Positions 7,349 to 18,234 of a stretch of 64,000 bases of DNA are shown piece after piece (position 1 is the first letter of the stretch; every line of letters starts with the position of its first letter). The notes beneath the pieces are model-generated. The model was not told where the DNA came from. It did not search any database and saw only the letters and a program-made list of their open reading frames with translations. This DNA is from CAKZLS01 sp963771545 (lineage in GTDB: Bacteria; Pseudomonadota; Alphaproteobacteria; Rhodospirillales; Defluviicoccaceae). Made by a program: the position numbers and the translations under genes. The stretch is from the NCBI GenBank assembly GCA_963771545.1, contig CAVYTX010000002.1, positions 2,542,001 through 2,606,000 of the forward strand, read 5' to 3'.

Positions 7349-8542
7349 ATGGCAAAAGCGAAAACACGGTCCTTGGAATCGGAAACGGTGCAGGACTTGC
7401 TGGCACAGCGAGAAGCGGTTGTCCAATACGGAAGGATGGCCCTGCAATCCAATGATCTTCCCCTGATCCTACAAGAAGCATGCCGCCTTACCGGTCAGGC
7501 GCTGGGAACGGATCTTGCGAAAATTCTGGAACTGCAGGACGACGGCCGGATGCTTCTTGTCGTGGCGGGTGTCGGTTGGGACGACGGCATTGTCGGTCAT
7601 GAAATGGTGCCGGCCCTGGAACGGTCTTCAGAGGGCTATGCGCTGCAAACAGGCACCCCCGCGGTCTCGGACAACATCAACAAGGAAGATCGTTTTAATT
7701 ACGCGGATTTTCTAAAAAAACACGGCGTGAAATCGATGATGAACGTTGTCATTCCAGGGCCAGACGGCCGACCGCCATTCGGTCTGCTGCAAGTCGATAG
7801 CCGAGAAGTCCGCGACTTTGAGCGACATGACATCGAATTTCTTCAAGGGTACGCCAATCTGGTGGGAGCCGCGATCGAGCGGAATCATTACCAACGAAAG
7901 CTCAACGAGGCGCTGACTGTTCAGGAGCGGATGTTCGCTGAATTGCAGCACAGAATTCACAATAATCTATCAGTTATTTCTAGTTTATTACGGATGAAAT
8001 CGCGAAAAGCACAACATCCTATGGTGAAACAAGAAATATCTGAAGTGATTACAAGTATACAGGTTCTTACGGATATTTATAATCAATTACATTCGTCGGA
8101 AAGATTAGGCAAAATAGATTTAGGAGGATACCTGGCATCTCTTTGCACCCGCATCCTAAATTTTGGAGTGCCGCAAAAGCATAAGGTCAGCATTGAGACA
8201 AAATGTGATCCCGTAACGATTGAAGCGGAATTAGCGGTGCCCCTGGGCCTGATTACGAACGAATTTGTCACCAATAGTCTAAAACATGCGGCCGCGGACA
8301 GAGACGTGCTGATTTCTTTGAATCTTTACGTCGATGAGGACAATCTGGTCCTCAAGCTTGCCGACAATGGCAAAGGCATTGGAACTGCATTTGAAGAAAA
8401 GAGTAAGGGAGGAATGGGAAGTGGTCTCATGTTGATCGAGGGCCTCCTTACCCAGATTAAAAGCGAGTGGAAATGGACGAGCCAAAAGGGCACGCGGCTC
8501 TCGATTAAAATTCCCCTGTCGGTCAAGGTATTACACCCATGA
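7349..8542 (+). CDS. GAF-domain histidine kinase (HisKA_2/HWE-like)
   Basis: 397 residues, no membrane segment, so a cytosolic sensor. About 30-180 is a GAF domain (EACRLTGQALGTD, GLLQVDSRE). The dimerisation/phospho-acceptor helix carries LQHRIHNNLSVISSLL, the H-box of HisKA_2 kinases; the ATPase domain has the N-box ITNEFVTNSLKHA and the G1 box DNGKGIG. The ATG start at 7349 follows GGAGGAG by 5 nt. No response regulator is adjacent, so it is an orphan kinase; such kinases often act on stand-alone or general-stress (PhyR-type) regulators in alphaproteobacteria. The second half (from about 7960) is visibly more AT-rich than its surroundings. Confidence 0.9.
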   Translation: MAKAKTRSLESETVQDLLAQREAVVQYGRMALQSNDLPLILQEACRLTGQALGTDLAKILELQDDGRMLLVVAGVGWDDGIVGHEMVPALERSSEGYALQTGTPAVSDNINKEDRFNYADFLKKHGVKSMMNVVIPGPDGRPPFGLLQVDSREVRDFERHDIEFLQGYANLVGAAIERNHYQRKLNEALTVQERMFAELQHRIHNNLSVISSLLRMKSRKAQHPMVKQEISEVITSIQVLTDIYNQLHSSERLGKIDLGGYLASLCTRILNFGVPQKHKVSIETKCDPVTIEAELAVPLGLITNEFVTNSLKHAAADRDVLISLNLYVDEDNLVLKLADNGKGIGTAFEEKSKGGMGSGLMLIEGLLTQIKSEWKWTSQKGTRLSIKIPLSVKVLHP

Positions 8543-8737
8543 TGCCGCCCGGCGCCGGACTTTCGACGGCGCGGCATTGCACATGCTGACCGACCGGCCG
8601 TCGGCATGCCCGAACGGCCGGACCGCTCGACAGGGAAGGGGGCGTCAAGCCCGCGAATGGCCTCCCAATGGATTGATTTGATTACAACCGCCGGTCCCGT
8701 TAGCATTCCTTTCAGACGCTGAACTCGGAGCATCCGC

Positions 8738-11700
8738 GTGAAAAAGCTTTTAATCGGCGGCGCCGCGCTGATCGCCTTGCTGGTGGCCGCCGCCCTGATC
8801 GTTCCAAGCTTCATCAACTGGAACGATTATAAGGGCCAAATCATCGCCGAGGTGGAGAAACGGACGGGCCGCGCGCTGGTCATCGGCGGCGATATCGGCC
8901 TGACGCTGCTGCCTTCTCCGGCGGTGATTGTCACGGATCTGCGGCTCGGCAATTTGGCCGGCGGCGAGGCCGAGGACATGGTGAAGCTGCGGTCGCTCGA
9001 GGTGAAGGTGGCCTTCGGTCCGCTTCTCCAGGGCCGCATCCAGGTCGAGAAGGTCAAGCTGGTGGATCCGGTGGTCCAACTCGAGACTCTGGCCGACGGC
9101 CGCAACAATTGGGAATTCTCCGAACCTGCCGAGTCCGGCGAGCCCGGGACGGCTCCCGTACAGACGATGTCCGCGCCATCCCCGAGCAACGGCGACGATC
9201 GCTCGGACATGCCGGTTTCCGTGCAATTCGATAGCCTCGAAATCGAAAACGGGCTCGTGGTCTACCGCGACGCGGCGGCGGGCGGGGTTGAACGCATCGA
9301 CGATCTCAACGCCATCGTCGCCGCCGATTCGCTGCGGGGGCCGTTCGAGGGCGAGGGCGACATGACCGCGCGGGGACTGCGGACGGGCTTCAGGATCACG
9401 TTGGGCCAAATCGACCCGGAGCAACCCGTGCCCGTAAGCCTCGTGTTGACGCCGGAGCCGGGGAAGGCCCGGCTCGAACTGCGGGGCAAGGCCAGCGATA
9501 TCGGTGCGTCGCCGAGCTTCACCGGCGGCCTCGAGGCCAAGGCCGAGAACCTGGCGGAATTGATCCGAGCCGTTGGCGGCGGCGGTGGCAGCGGCGGAGT
9601 CCCGGAGTTCCTCGCCCAATCCGTGGAACTCGCGGGCGAGGTGACCGCGTCCGCGTCCCGAGTGGACGTGAGCGGATTGTCTGTGCATCTGGGCAAAACC
9701 GGAGCGACCGGCGCGGTTTCGGCTCGGTTGAATAATGATCCCGCCGTTTCCGCCCACCTCGCCATCGCCCATCTGAACCTGGATTCGTGGCTGGAACTGA
9801 CCGCGCCCAAAAGCGAAGAACCCGAACAACGCTCGGATACCGCCCCCCGGCCTCGATCGCAAGCGGCCACGGGGTCCGAAACGCCCGCGTCGGCGCCGGC
9901 CGGGGGTGCTGTGGGTCTACCGGCCGACCTCACGGTTTCCCTCGTTGTTTCCGCCGAAGCCATCACTTATCGGCGCGGTATCATCCGGAACGCCCGGGTT
10001 AATGCCGAACTGGCCGAGGGCGAAATTACCGTTAGTCAGATCTCGGGCGACCTGCCGGGGGCCACGGCGCTGGCCGCGTTCGGATTCGTCACCATGGCCG
10101 ACGGTGATCCCCGGTTCGAGGGCTACATGGACGTCAAGGCCGGCGACGTTCGCGGATTGCTCGGTTGGCTGGAAGTGGATACCCGGGACCTCGCCCCCGG
10201 CCGGTTGCGAACCGTGGAACTGAAGAGCAAGCTCGCGGCGAAGCCCGGCGCCCTGCGGTTGTATGACATGGACCTCGGGTTCGATGCGTCCCGCGTCACG
10301 GGGCAACTGTCTTTGGACCTGGCCGGTAAACCGGCCTTCGGCGCCGACGTGGCCGTCGACCGCATCGACGTGGATGCTTACCTGCCGCTGGACCGCTCCG
10401 ACCCTAACGGTGGCGCCGATGGGCCGGCGGCGGCAACCGAAAAGGGCCCACCCGATCAGCCCGCCAAGAGTGTCTCCAAGGACCGCAAGAAGCGCGGACT
10501 CGACGGTCTCGCGGACTTCGACGCCAAGTTCAAGGCACGGGTGGAGCGCCTGACCTACAAGGGAACGCCCTTTGAAACCGTTGTTCTGGACGGAACGCTG
10601 ATGGACGGGGTATTGGACGTGGGCGAGGCCAGCGTGGGCAACGTGGCCGGGGCCTCGGGCCGGCTGTCCGGCATCATCGAGCCGTTGGCGCAGCCGCCAG
10701 GCATGAAGCGGCTCAGCTTCGAGTTCGACGTCCCTAGCTTGGATCGCCTCTTGCGGGCCCTGAACCTGCCGCGGCCGGATCCGATTCCCACCCTGGCTCC
10801 TTTCGCGGTCTCGGGAACGACGGATGGACCGTTCGTCAATCCCACGGTGGACGTCAAACTCCATGCGGCCGGCGGGGAAACGATACTGAGCGGTGTCCTG
10901 GATGCGTTTCCGAGGCCCGGCTTCAGCGGTCGCATGAAATTCGACCATGTGGACCTCGTTCAGGTTCTCGGCTCGCTGGGCGCCGGCTACCGTCCGACGG
11001 GTCAGATTGGCCGTCTCGACCTCGCGGCAAGCGTTGTCGCCGATGGGACGCAGGTTAATCTGACCGGACTCGACGGCGCCATCGGCGATACCAGCCTCAC
11101 GGGCTCGATCAATGCGAAGTTGGCCGGCAAGCGCCCGGCCGTTGTCGCCGATCTCAAAATCGGCCGGCTGGTCATCGACCCCTATCTTCCGGCCAAGCGC
11201 ACGGCGCAGGCGACCCCGCGCCTGATCCCCGCGTCATGGAGCGGCACGCCCGAGCCAAGGTATCGCCGGGATATGCATATTCATGTGGCGGCCGACACCC
11301 TCCACCAGCGCTGGTCGCGCGAATCGCTCGATCTTTCGGTCCTCAAGGCAATGGACGCGGATCTGACGCTCAAATCCGATGGCGTCGCCTATGAACGCTA
11401 TGAGTTCGAGGATGTGGATGCCGTCGCCAAACTGGCGGACGGTGTGCTGAACATTGAACCGTTGACCGGCCGGCTCTTCCACGGACCCGCCCGGGCTAAG
11501 CTTCGACTGGACGCCAATAGAACGCCGCGACTGGACGCGGACATGACCGTCAAAAATGCCGATCTCGCGCGCGCCACCCGGGACGGCAAGGGCAGGCCCG
11601 CCGCCACCGGCCGTATGGCGTTCGACACGAACGTCACCACCCGCGGCCTCAACGCCGCCGATTTGGTGGCGGGTCTGGACGGGTCGGGTTCGCTGCGGCT

Positions 11701-12160
11701 GACCGATGTGGAGGCCGGAGAGGGCTCCGTGGGCGGCGGGGTGGCCCCGGTGATCAACCTCCTGCAGCAACTGAATGGAATCGGTGCTGGTTTAGGCGCG
11801 TCCAGGGCGCGCGCCGAGGTGACCGCCACCTTCCGAATCGAGGACGGACTCATTCGCACCGATGACATCGCTCTTGAATCGGGGCTCGGCGACGGCGGCG
11901 CCCGGGGCGTCATCGATCTACCCGGCTGGCACATGGACGTGGGTGGAGAGATCCACCTGAGAAGCAATATCATTACCGGATTGATGATCGAGACCATAGG
12001 GCCGCCCATCGTGCCATTCCGGATTCGCGGACCGGTGGATGATCCCAACGTCACCGTGGACGCCAGTTCGCTGAAAGTGCGCCGCCTAGTCATTCCGGAC
12101 CCCAAGGACCTCGACGCCAAGAAAGGTCTGAAAGCCCTTCGCAAGTTGTTCAATCCATAG
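8738..12160 (+). CDS. AsmA-family protein
   Basis: 1140 residues, started by GTG at 8738 with CGGAG upstream. An N-terminal membrane anchor (LLIGGAALIALLVAAALIV) is followed by the AsmA signature FINWNDYKGQIIAEVEKRTGRALVIGGDI split over residues 25-53, then long beta-rich repeats. The C-terminal AsmA2-like region ends with the typical G.GGARGVIDLPGW.MDVGGEIHL. Relatives are inner-membrane-anchored periplasmic proteins forming lipid-transfer bridges or affecting outer-membrane assembly. Low-complexity Gly-, Pro- and Ala-rich linkers (about 270-290 and 360-395) join the blocks. It stands alone as a transcription unit. Confidence 0.9.
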   Translation: MKKLLIGGAALIALLVAAALIVPSFINWNDYKGQIIAEVEKRTGRALVIGGDIGLTLLPSPAVIVTDLRLGNLAGGEAEDMVKLRSLEVKVAFGPLLQGRIQVEKVKLVDPVVQLETLADGRNNWEFSEPAESGEPGTAPVQTMSAPSPSNGDDRSDMPVSVQFDSLEIENGLVVYRDAAAGGVERIDDLNAIVAADSLRGPFEGEGDMTARGLRTGFRITLGQIDPEQPVPVSLVLTPEPGKARLELRGKASDIGASPSFTGGLEAKAENLAELIRAVGGGGGSGGVPEFLAQSVELAGEVTASASRVDVSGLSVHLGKTGATGAVSARLNNDPAVSAHLAIAHLNLDSWLELTAPKSEEPEQRSDTAPRPRSQAATGSETPASAPAGGAVGLPADLTVSLVVSAEAITYRRGIIRNARVNAELAEGEITVSQISGDLPGATALAAFGFVTMADGDPRFEGYMDVKAGDVRGLLGWLEVDTRDLAPGRLRTVELKSKLAAKPGALRLYDMDLGFDASRVTGQLSLDLAGKPAFGADVAVDRIDVDAYLPLDRSDPNGGADGPAAATEKGPPDQPAKSVSKDRKKRGLDGLADFDAKFKARVERLTYKGTPFETVVLDGTLMDGVLDVGEASVGNVAGASGRLSGIIEPLAQPPGMKRLSFEFDVPSLDRLLRALNLPRPDPIPTLAPFAVSGTTDGPFVNPTVDVKLHAAGGETILSGVLDAFPRPGFSGRMKFDHVDLVQVLGSLGAGYRPTGQIGRLDLAASVVADGTQVNLTGLDGAIGDTSLTGSINAKLAGKRPAVVADLKIGRLVIDPYLPAKRTAQATPRLIPASWSGTPEPRYRRDMHIHVAADTLHQRWSRESLDLSVLKAMDADLTLKSDGVAYERYEFEDVDAVAKLADGVLNIEPLTGRLFHGPARAKLRLDANRTPRLDADMTVKNADLARATRDGKGRPAATGRMAFDTNVTTRGLNAADLVAGLDGSGSLRLTDVEAGEGSVGGGVAPVINLLQQLNGIGAGLGASRARAEVTATFRIEDGLIRTDDIALESGLGDGGARGVIDLPGWHMDVGGEIHLRSNIITGLMIETIGPPIVPFRIRGPVDDPNVTVDASSLKVRRLVIPDPKDLDAKKGLKALRKLFNP

Positions 12161-12458
12161 GGTTTCAGGCGGTACCCCAGTCCGAAAAGGTGCGCTGCAG
12201 CAAAATTTAGCCATGGGTTTACAGAGCATTAACGGCTCTCTGTTGCCCAAAAACACCACTTTGCGTTGAATAATTGTGCACCGCAATAAAACCCTTGATT
12301 GGTAAGCGAAACAAATTTACCTTAACGTCAAATGGTGCGCGAGGTCTGTAGAAACGCACGGCGTGTGGGAACCGCAAGATTTCCAAGCAGGTGGGAGGAT
12401 CCGCCGAAAGGGTGCCATCGGAAGTGCAACCATCAACGGATTCGAAAGCCCAAAAGTT
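12161..12458. other. Intergenic region, relatively AT-rich
   Basis: 298 bp with a small hairpin (AGAGC / GCTCT, about 12224-12240) after the asmA-like gene and an AT-rich stretch (12260-12330) that could carry the promoter of the small gene at 12459. Nothing else is recognised. Confidence 0.35.
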
Positions 12459-12674
12459 ATGACAAACACTCAAGAAACCAACATCGTCGACGTTCCGAAA
12501 ATCTCCACGATGCCGCCGGATGAGATCGACCGCTATGTCGCGCTAGGTCGTCAACTGCGGAGTGCTCAATTCGCCGCGTGGGGGCGGCGCTTGGCTCGGA
12601 CCTGGGCCAGCGTGTTCCGTAGGCCGGGCCGCATGGTGCCGCCATCCATGACGGAGGGCCGATACGCGCGTTAG
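12459..12674 (+). CDS. Small basic protein, DUF1127/YjiS-adjacent type
   Basis: A 71-residue candidate: a polar start (MTNTQETNIVDV), an amphipathic helix (PDEIDRYVALGRQLRSAQF) and an Arg/Trp-rich tail (GRRLARTWASVFRRPGR). The pattern recalls small alphaproteobacterial proteins related to DUF1127, which are often stress-induced and may bind RNA, but the diagnostic C-terminal motif is absent. The stop codon overlaps the stop of the converging lysE gene (TTAG, 12671-12674). No strong SD is visible. Existence is moderately likely and the function is unknown. Confidence 0.5.
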   Translation: MTNTQETNIVDVPKISTMPPDEIDRYVALGRQLRSAQFAAWGRRLARTWASVFRRPGRMVPPSMTEGRYAR

Positions 12675-13300
12675 AAAATGTGCTCGTAAATCAGCAGACT
12701 GGCGAACATCAGAAGAATCGTTCCTGTCACGCGGGAAACGGTCTTTTGAACCCTGGGCCGCAGTAGCCACCGGCGAATGCCGTTGGCCGCCCACGCCATG
12801 GGCGCCTGCCACGCCACGTTGATGAAGATCAGCGTGGCCGACAGCGTGAGCAATTGCGCCGGCACGTCACCCCGTTCGACCGCCACGAAATTGGGCAGCA
12901 GGGCGAGAAACAGAACGATCACCTTCGGATTGAGTATGTTGGTGAGAACGGCGTCGCGGCACGCCTTGATGGCGCTTACCGGCCGGCGGGGGCCGTCCAG
13001 CGTCATCAATCCACCCTCGCGAAACGCCTGGAACCCCAGCCACGCCAGGTAGGCCGCTCCGGCAATGGCGACGCCCGTGAACAGGAGGGGCGAAGACGCG
13101 ATGATCAGCGAAATTCCCAACACCGCGAGCAGCGTGTGGAACATCAGGCCAAGCTGGACCCCGGCCACGGCCGCGAAACCGGCCCTTGGGCCCGACGTCA
13201 ACGCATATCGAAGAATCAACACGGTATCCGGTCCCGGCGATACGACGATGGCCAGCACCGCCGTCGCGAACGCCAGCAAGGTCGAGGGGTCAACGGGCAC
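12671..13300 (-). CDS. LysE/RhtB-family amino-acid exporter
   Basis: 209 residues, six hydrophobic segments. The family motif SPGPDTVLILRYALTSG sits in the first helix and loop (about 21-37), followed by G...G...G..FH and NPKVIVLF in the central loop. These inner-membrane exporters use proton motive force to expel amino acids or analogues; the substrate cannot be read. It is the last gene of a minus-strand run, 38 bp after fumC. Confidence 0.9.
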   Translation of the reverse strand: MPVDPSTLLAFATAVLAIVVSPGPDTVLILRYALTSGPRAGFAAVAGVQLGLMFHTLLAVLGISLIIASSPLLFTGVAIAGAAYLAWLGFQAFREGGLMTLDGPRRPVSAIKACRDAVLTNILNPKVIVLFLALLPNFVAVERGDVPAQLLTLSATLIFINVAWQAPMAWAANGIRRWLLRPRVQKTVSRVTGTILLMFASLLIYEHIF

Positions 13301-13338
13301 ACCGGTCGCTCACCAGGTGCGGATAGACGTAACCGGAG

Positions 13339-14732
<1,394 letters not shown>

Positions 14733-14736
<4 letters not shown>

Positions 14737-15371
14737 GCTTCCTCCCGTGTCAAAAGCTCAGTGAGAAATCCGGACAGCATGTCGATCCCCTCGTCCCAGT
14801 TCTGCCGTTCGGTTCGCCCCGATTTCTTGCGCGGTTTGAAACCGTGGCCGCCGTCGTCCAGCCAGTGGACGCGGATGGCCGGCGAAAGATCATAGCCTTG
14901 AACCTGTTCCGGTGATCCGAAGGGGTCGCGCGTTCCCTGCAGAATCAATGCGGGGGTGCGCAGGGTCTTCAAGTGGGCGACGCGATCGCTGTCCGCCCGG
15001 CCTGGAGGATGAAACGGGTAGCCGAGGCACGTCAATCCCCGAACCGCCAAATCATCGGCGACCATGCTGGCCATGCGCCCGCCCAGGGACTTGCCGCCAA
15101 TGACCAGGCGTCCTGCCCCGAGGTCCCGGATCACCGCCCGCCAGGTTTCGAGCAGGATCTCCGTCCGGTCGGGGCCGCCGCGTTTACCGGATCGGCGCCG
15201 CTCCGCCATGTACGGGAACTCGAAGCGGACGGCGCGGTGGCCGTGGGCTGCCAGCCCCTCGGCGAACGCCGCCATGAACGGGCTGTCCATGGGCGCTCCA
15301 GCGCCATGGGCCAGCGCCACCGTCAATGCGGCATCCGCTGGACCGTCGACGAGAAGGGCGGGGACGGTCAT
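14733..15371 (-). CDS. KANL3/TEX30-like alpha/beta hydrolase
   Basis: 212 residues. HGAGAPMDSPFM near the N-terminus is the oxyanion region, GGKSLGGRMAS the nucleophile elbow (GxSxG-like), GTRDPFG the acid loop and DDGGHGFKP the His loop, as in the small dienelactone-hydrolase-like family that includes human TEX30. It sits between two fumarase genes, 7 bp after the upstream stop and overlapping fumC, so it is co-translated with them. The biochemical role of this family in bacteria is not established. Confidence 0.85.
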
Positions 15372-15378
15372 GGCCAGA

Positions 15379-17004
15379 TCAGGGACCGGGTTTCAGGATG
15401 TCCGCGAAGAAGTCGTTGCCCTTGTCATCGACGATGATGAACGCCGGGAAATCCTCGACCTTGATGCGCCAGATGGCTTCCATGCCCAGTTCCGGATACT
15501 CGATGCATTCCACCTTCTTGATGCAGTCCTGGGCCAGGGCCGCCGCCGGTCCGCCGATGGAGCCGAGATAGAACCCGCCGTGCTTCTTGCAGGCCTCGGT
15601 GACCTGGGGCGACCGGTTGCCCTTGGCCAGCATGATCATGCTGCTGCCCGCGGCCTGGAACTGGTCCACATATGAATCCATGCGGCCGGCCGTGGTCGGG
15701 CCGAAGGATCCCGACGCGTATCCATCGGGTGTCTTCGCCGGGCCGGCGTAATAGACGCCCAGGTCCTTGAAGTACTGCGGCAGGCCTTCTCCCGCGTCCA
15801 GGCGCTCCTTGAGCTTGGCGTGGGCGATATCGCGCGCCACGATCAGCGGTCCGCTCAGCGACAACCGGGTCTTGATTGGATAGCGGCTCAGAGTCGCCCG
15901 GATCTCGTCCATCGGCCGGGTGAGGTCGATTTTGACCACCTCGCTGGAAAGATCCTTGCCGCTGGCCTCGGGAAGATACTTCGCCGGGTTGGTTTCCAGC
16001 TCTTCGAGAAACACGCCGTCGCGGGTGATCTTGGCGAGGATCTGGCGATCGGCCGAGCACGAGACGCCGATGCCCACCGGGCACGACGCGCCGTGGCGCG
16101 GCAGCCGGATCACGCGGACGTCATGACAGAAGTATTTGCCGCCGAACTGGGCGCCGATACCCATGTCCTGGGTCATGCGATGAACTTCCGCCTCCATCTC
16201 CACGTCGCGGAAGGCCTGGCCGAATTTGGTGCCGCTGGTGGGCAGAGCATCGAGATACCGAGCACTCGCCAGTTTCACGGTTTTCAGGGTCAGTTCGGCC
16301 GACGTCCCGCCGATGACGATTGCAAGATGATACGGCGGACAGGCGGCGGTGCCGAGCGTCCGGATCTTCTCGTCGAGGAAGGCGCGGAGGCGGTCGGGGT
16401 TCAGCAGCGCCTTGGTCTCCTGATAGAGATAGGTCTTGTTGGCCGACCCACCGCCCTTGGCCATGAACATGAACTTGTAGGCGTTGCCCGGAGTGGAATA
16501 CAGGTCGATCTGAGCCGGCAGGTTGGTGCCCGTGTTGGCCTCGTTGAACATATCCAGCGGCGCCACCTGACTGAAGCGCAGATTGCATTCGTCGTAGGCT
16601 TTCAGGATTCCTTGCGACAGAGCCGCCTCGTCGGCGCCATCGGTCAGCACGTCCTGGCCCTTCTTGCCCATGACGATGGCGGTGCCGGTATCCTGGCACA
16701 TGGGCAGGACGCCGCCGGACGCGATGTTGGCGTTTTTCAGAAGCTCGATCGCCACGAAGCGGTCATTGTCCGAGGCTTCGGGGTCTTCGATGATTTTTCT
16801 CAGTTGGGCGAGATGTCCGGGCCGCAACAAATGCGACGTGTCCCGCAGGGCTTGATCGGCGAGCAGGCTCAGCGCCCGCGAATCCACTTTGAGGAATTGT
16901 CGGCCGTCGAAATTCACGGTACTGACGAAGTCGGTTGTGAGCAGACGGTAAGGCGTTTTGTCCTCGCCCAGCGGGAACATTTCGTGGTGGACGTAATCGC
17001 TCAT
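15379..17004 (-). CDS. fumA: Fumarate hydratase class I (iron-sulfur)
   Basis: 541 residues, single-chain class I fumarase using a [4Fe-4S] cluster. Cys103 (PMCQDTG), Cys222 (AACPP) and Cys316 (GVSCSADR) have the spacing I recall for the cluster ligands of characterised class I fumarases (119 and 94 residues apart). The start MSDYVHHEMF (ATG 17002-17004, GAGGG upstream) fits the family; an upstream in-frame extension lacks homology. First gene of the run fumA, hydrolase, fumC, lysE. The enzyme is oxygen-sensitive, which the class II copy can cover. Confidence 0.95.
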   Translation of the reverse strand: MSDYVHHEMFPLGEDKTPYRLLTTDFVSTVNFDGRQFLKVDSRALSLLADQALRDTSHLLRPGHLAQLRKIIEDPEASDNDRFVAIELLKNANIASGGVLPMCQDTGTAIVMGKKGQDVLTDGADEAALSQGILKAYDECNLRFSQVAPLDMFNEANTGTNLPAQIDLYSTPGNAYKFMFMAKGGGSANKTYLYQETKALLNPDRLRAFLDEKIRTLGTAACPPYHLAIVIGGTSAELTLKTVKLASARYLDALPTSGTKFGQAFRDVEMEAEVHRMTQDMGIGAQFGGKYFCHDVRVIRLPRHGASCPVGIGVSCSADRQILAKITRDGVFLEELETNPAKYLPEASGKDLSSEVVKIDLTRPMDEIRATLSRYPIKTRLSLSGPLIVARDIAHAKLKERLDAGEGLPQYFKDLGVYYAGPAKTPDGYASGSFGPTTAGRMDSYVDQFQAAGSSMIMLAKGNRSPQVTEACKKHGGFYLGSIGGPAAALAQDCIKKVECIEYPELGMEAIWRIKVEDFPAFIIVDDKGNDFFADILKPGP

Positions 17005-17080
17005 GACATGACCCTCGCAAGCTTGTTTATGTGTCCCGACGTATAGAGCGGCTGGGACGTGCTGATTTTCTTGCGCGCGG

Positions 17081-17677
17081 TTACCGGGACGGCGCGGCTT
17101 TGATGATTTCGAAGGTGCAGGCGAAAGACGCGGCGGCGACACGATAGATATCGCTGTCGTCTTCCGGATTCTGGACCATGGCGTCACCCGGTTTCGCGAC
17201 CATTTCCTCTCCCCACGGCGCAATGAAGGTGAAAATACCCTCTGATGGCTCGACGATGAAATAGCGAATTTCGGATCCGCGTGATCGGAACGCGCGCCAG
17301 CCGTCGGGATCGGCCGTGGACAATGGTCCCTCGTATCGTCTCGGAAACTTGGCCGCGCCGACGAGATACTGCTCGTTGCCGGTCTCGGGACAGCGATTGC
17401 ACACGACCCAGTCGCCGGGTTCCGCCGGTTTGCTCTGAGTTTCCTTTCCCTCGCCCTTGATCACGGTCACGATGATTTCGCCCGGCCTCGCCGGCCGTGC
17501 GTCCACCGGTTTCGTCTTGATGGCGACGCCGACGCGGTTTTCCTTGGCCGCGGCCACAAACCGGGCGGCCACGTCCTTGTCCGTGGTCACGGCATGTCCA
17601 TCGGCGGCGATAATCCCGCCAAGGACGGCGGCCGTCGCGACCAATAGACGCGATCCGAGAAACGCGGGCGCATTCAT
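17081..17677 (-). CDS. Secreted protein of unknown function
   Basis: 198 residues from the ATG at 17675-17677 (GAGGG 10 nt upstream). A signal peptide (LLVATAAVLGGIIAADGHA) is followed by a domain with GDWVVCNRCPETGNEQYLV and PGEIIVTV, then a second GDAMVQNPEDDSDIYRVAAASFACTFE block. Two PGD-type turns and paired cysteines suggest a compact periplasmic beta fold. It lies 77 bp upstream of fumA on the same strand but with its own spacing, so co-transcription is uncertain. No family is recognised. Confidence 0.75.
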   Translation of the reverse strand: MNAPAFLGSRLLVATAAVLGGIIAADGHAVTTDKDVAARFVAAAKENRVGVAIKTKPVDARPARPGEIIVTVIKGEGKETQSKPAEPGDWVVCNRCPETGNEQYLVGAAKFPRRYEGPLSTADPDGWRAFRSRGSEIRYFIVEPSEGIFTFIAPWGEEMVAKPGDAMVQNPEDDSDIYRVAAASFACTFEIIKAAPSR

Positions 17678-17733
17678 TCCCAACTATCCCTCAACTTTTG
17701 GCATCGCGCTGTATGGACTCGAAGGCGGCCGCC

Positions 17734-18234
17734 TTATTTTTTGCGAAATTTATCGAGGGCGACGACTTCGCCCCTTTCCGGCGCCGGCGGCTCGGGTTCA
17801 AGAGTTTCGGCGGCGCCATCGGGGTCTGTCGCCTCCACGGTCTCTTCTCCCTCGGACCTATCGGCGCCGACGGTCTTTAAATGCATGCCAAAGTTGACCG
17901 ACGGATCGCCGAACGCGGTCAAGGCCGCGAGCGGGACACGCAGCCGCTGGGGCTTGCCGCGAAAATTGAGCGAGACGCCAAAGGCTTCGTCGTCGACCTC
18001 CAAATCCCAGAACTGATGCTGCAAGACGATGGTCATTTCGTCCGGGTATTCGGCTCGGAGCTCGGGCGCCAGCCGCACGCCATCGGCCGATGTCCGGAAA
18101 GTGACGTAGAAATGGTGGCTTCCCGGCAACCCATGCCGAGACGTGTGGAGCAGGGCCTGATGAACCACGCCCCGCAAGGCATCCTCGATCCACTGATCAT
18201 AAGGCAAAGAGTCTGAAATCATAGCATTCGCCAT
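17734..18234 (-). CDS. sspB: SspB-family ClpXP adaptor
   Basis: 166 residues. The N-terminal SspB fold is clear: YDQWIEDALRGVV, HFYVTFRT, LRAEYPDEMTIVLQHQFWDLEV, F.V.L.F.GKPQRLRVPLAAL and FGDPSVNFGM. Alphaproteobacterial SspB recognises ssrA-tagged and some native substrates and delivers them to ClpXP; the acidic, Pro/Glu-rich linker ends in a short basic tail (VVALDKFRKK) matching the ClpX-docking peptide. It is alone on its strand next to thyX. Confidence 0.9.
   Translation of the reverse strand: MANAMISDSLPYDQWIEDALRGVVHQALLHTSRHGLPGSHHFYVTFRTSADGVRLAPELRAEYPDEMTIVLQHQFWDLEVDDEAFGVSLNFRGKPQRLRVPLAALTAFGDPSVNFGMHLKTVGADRSEGEETVEATDPDGAAETLEPEPPAPERGEVVALDKFRKK

Noticed and set aside
8750..9862. 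Long minus-strand open frame inside the AsmA gene
   Set aside because: Arg/His-rich translation and position opposite a well-supported gene; a GC-rich shadow frame.
15820..17046. 408-codon plus-strand frame over the class I fumarase
   Set aside because: It reads opposite clear fumarase motifs. The composition is that of a mirrored high-GC gene.
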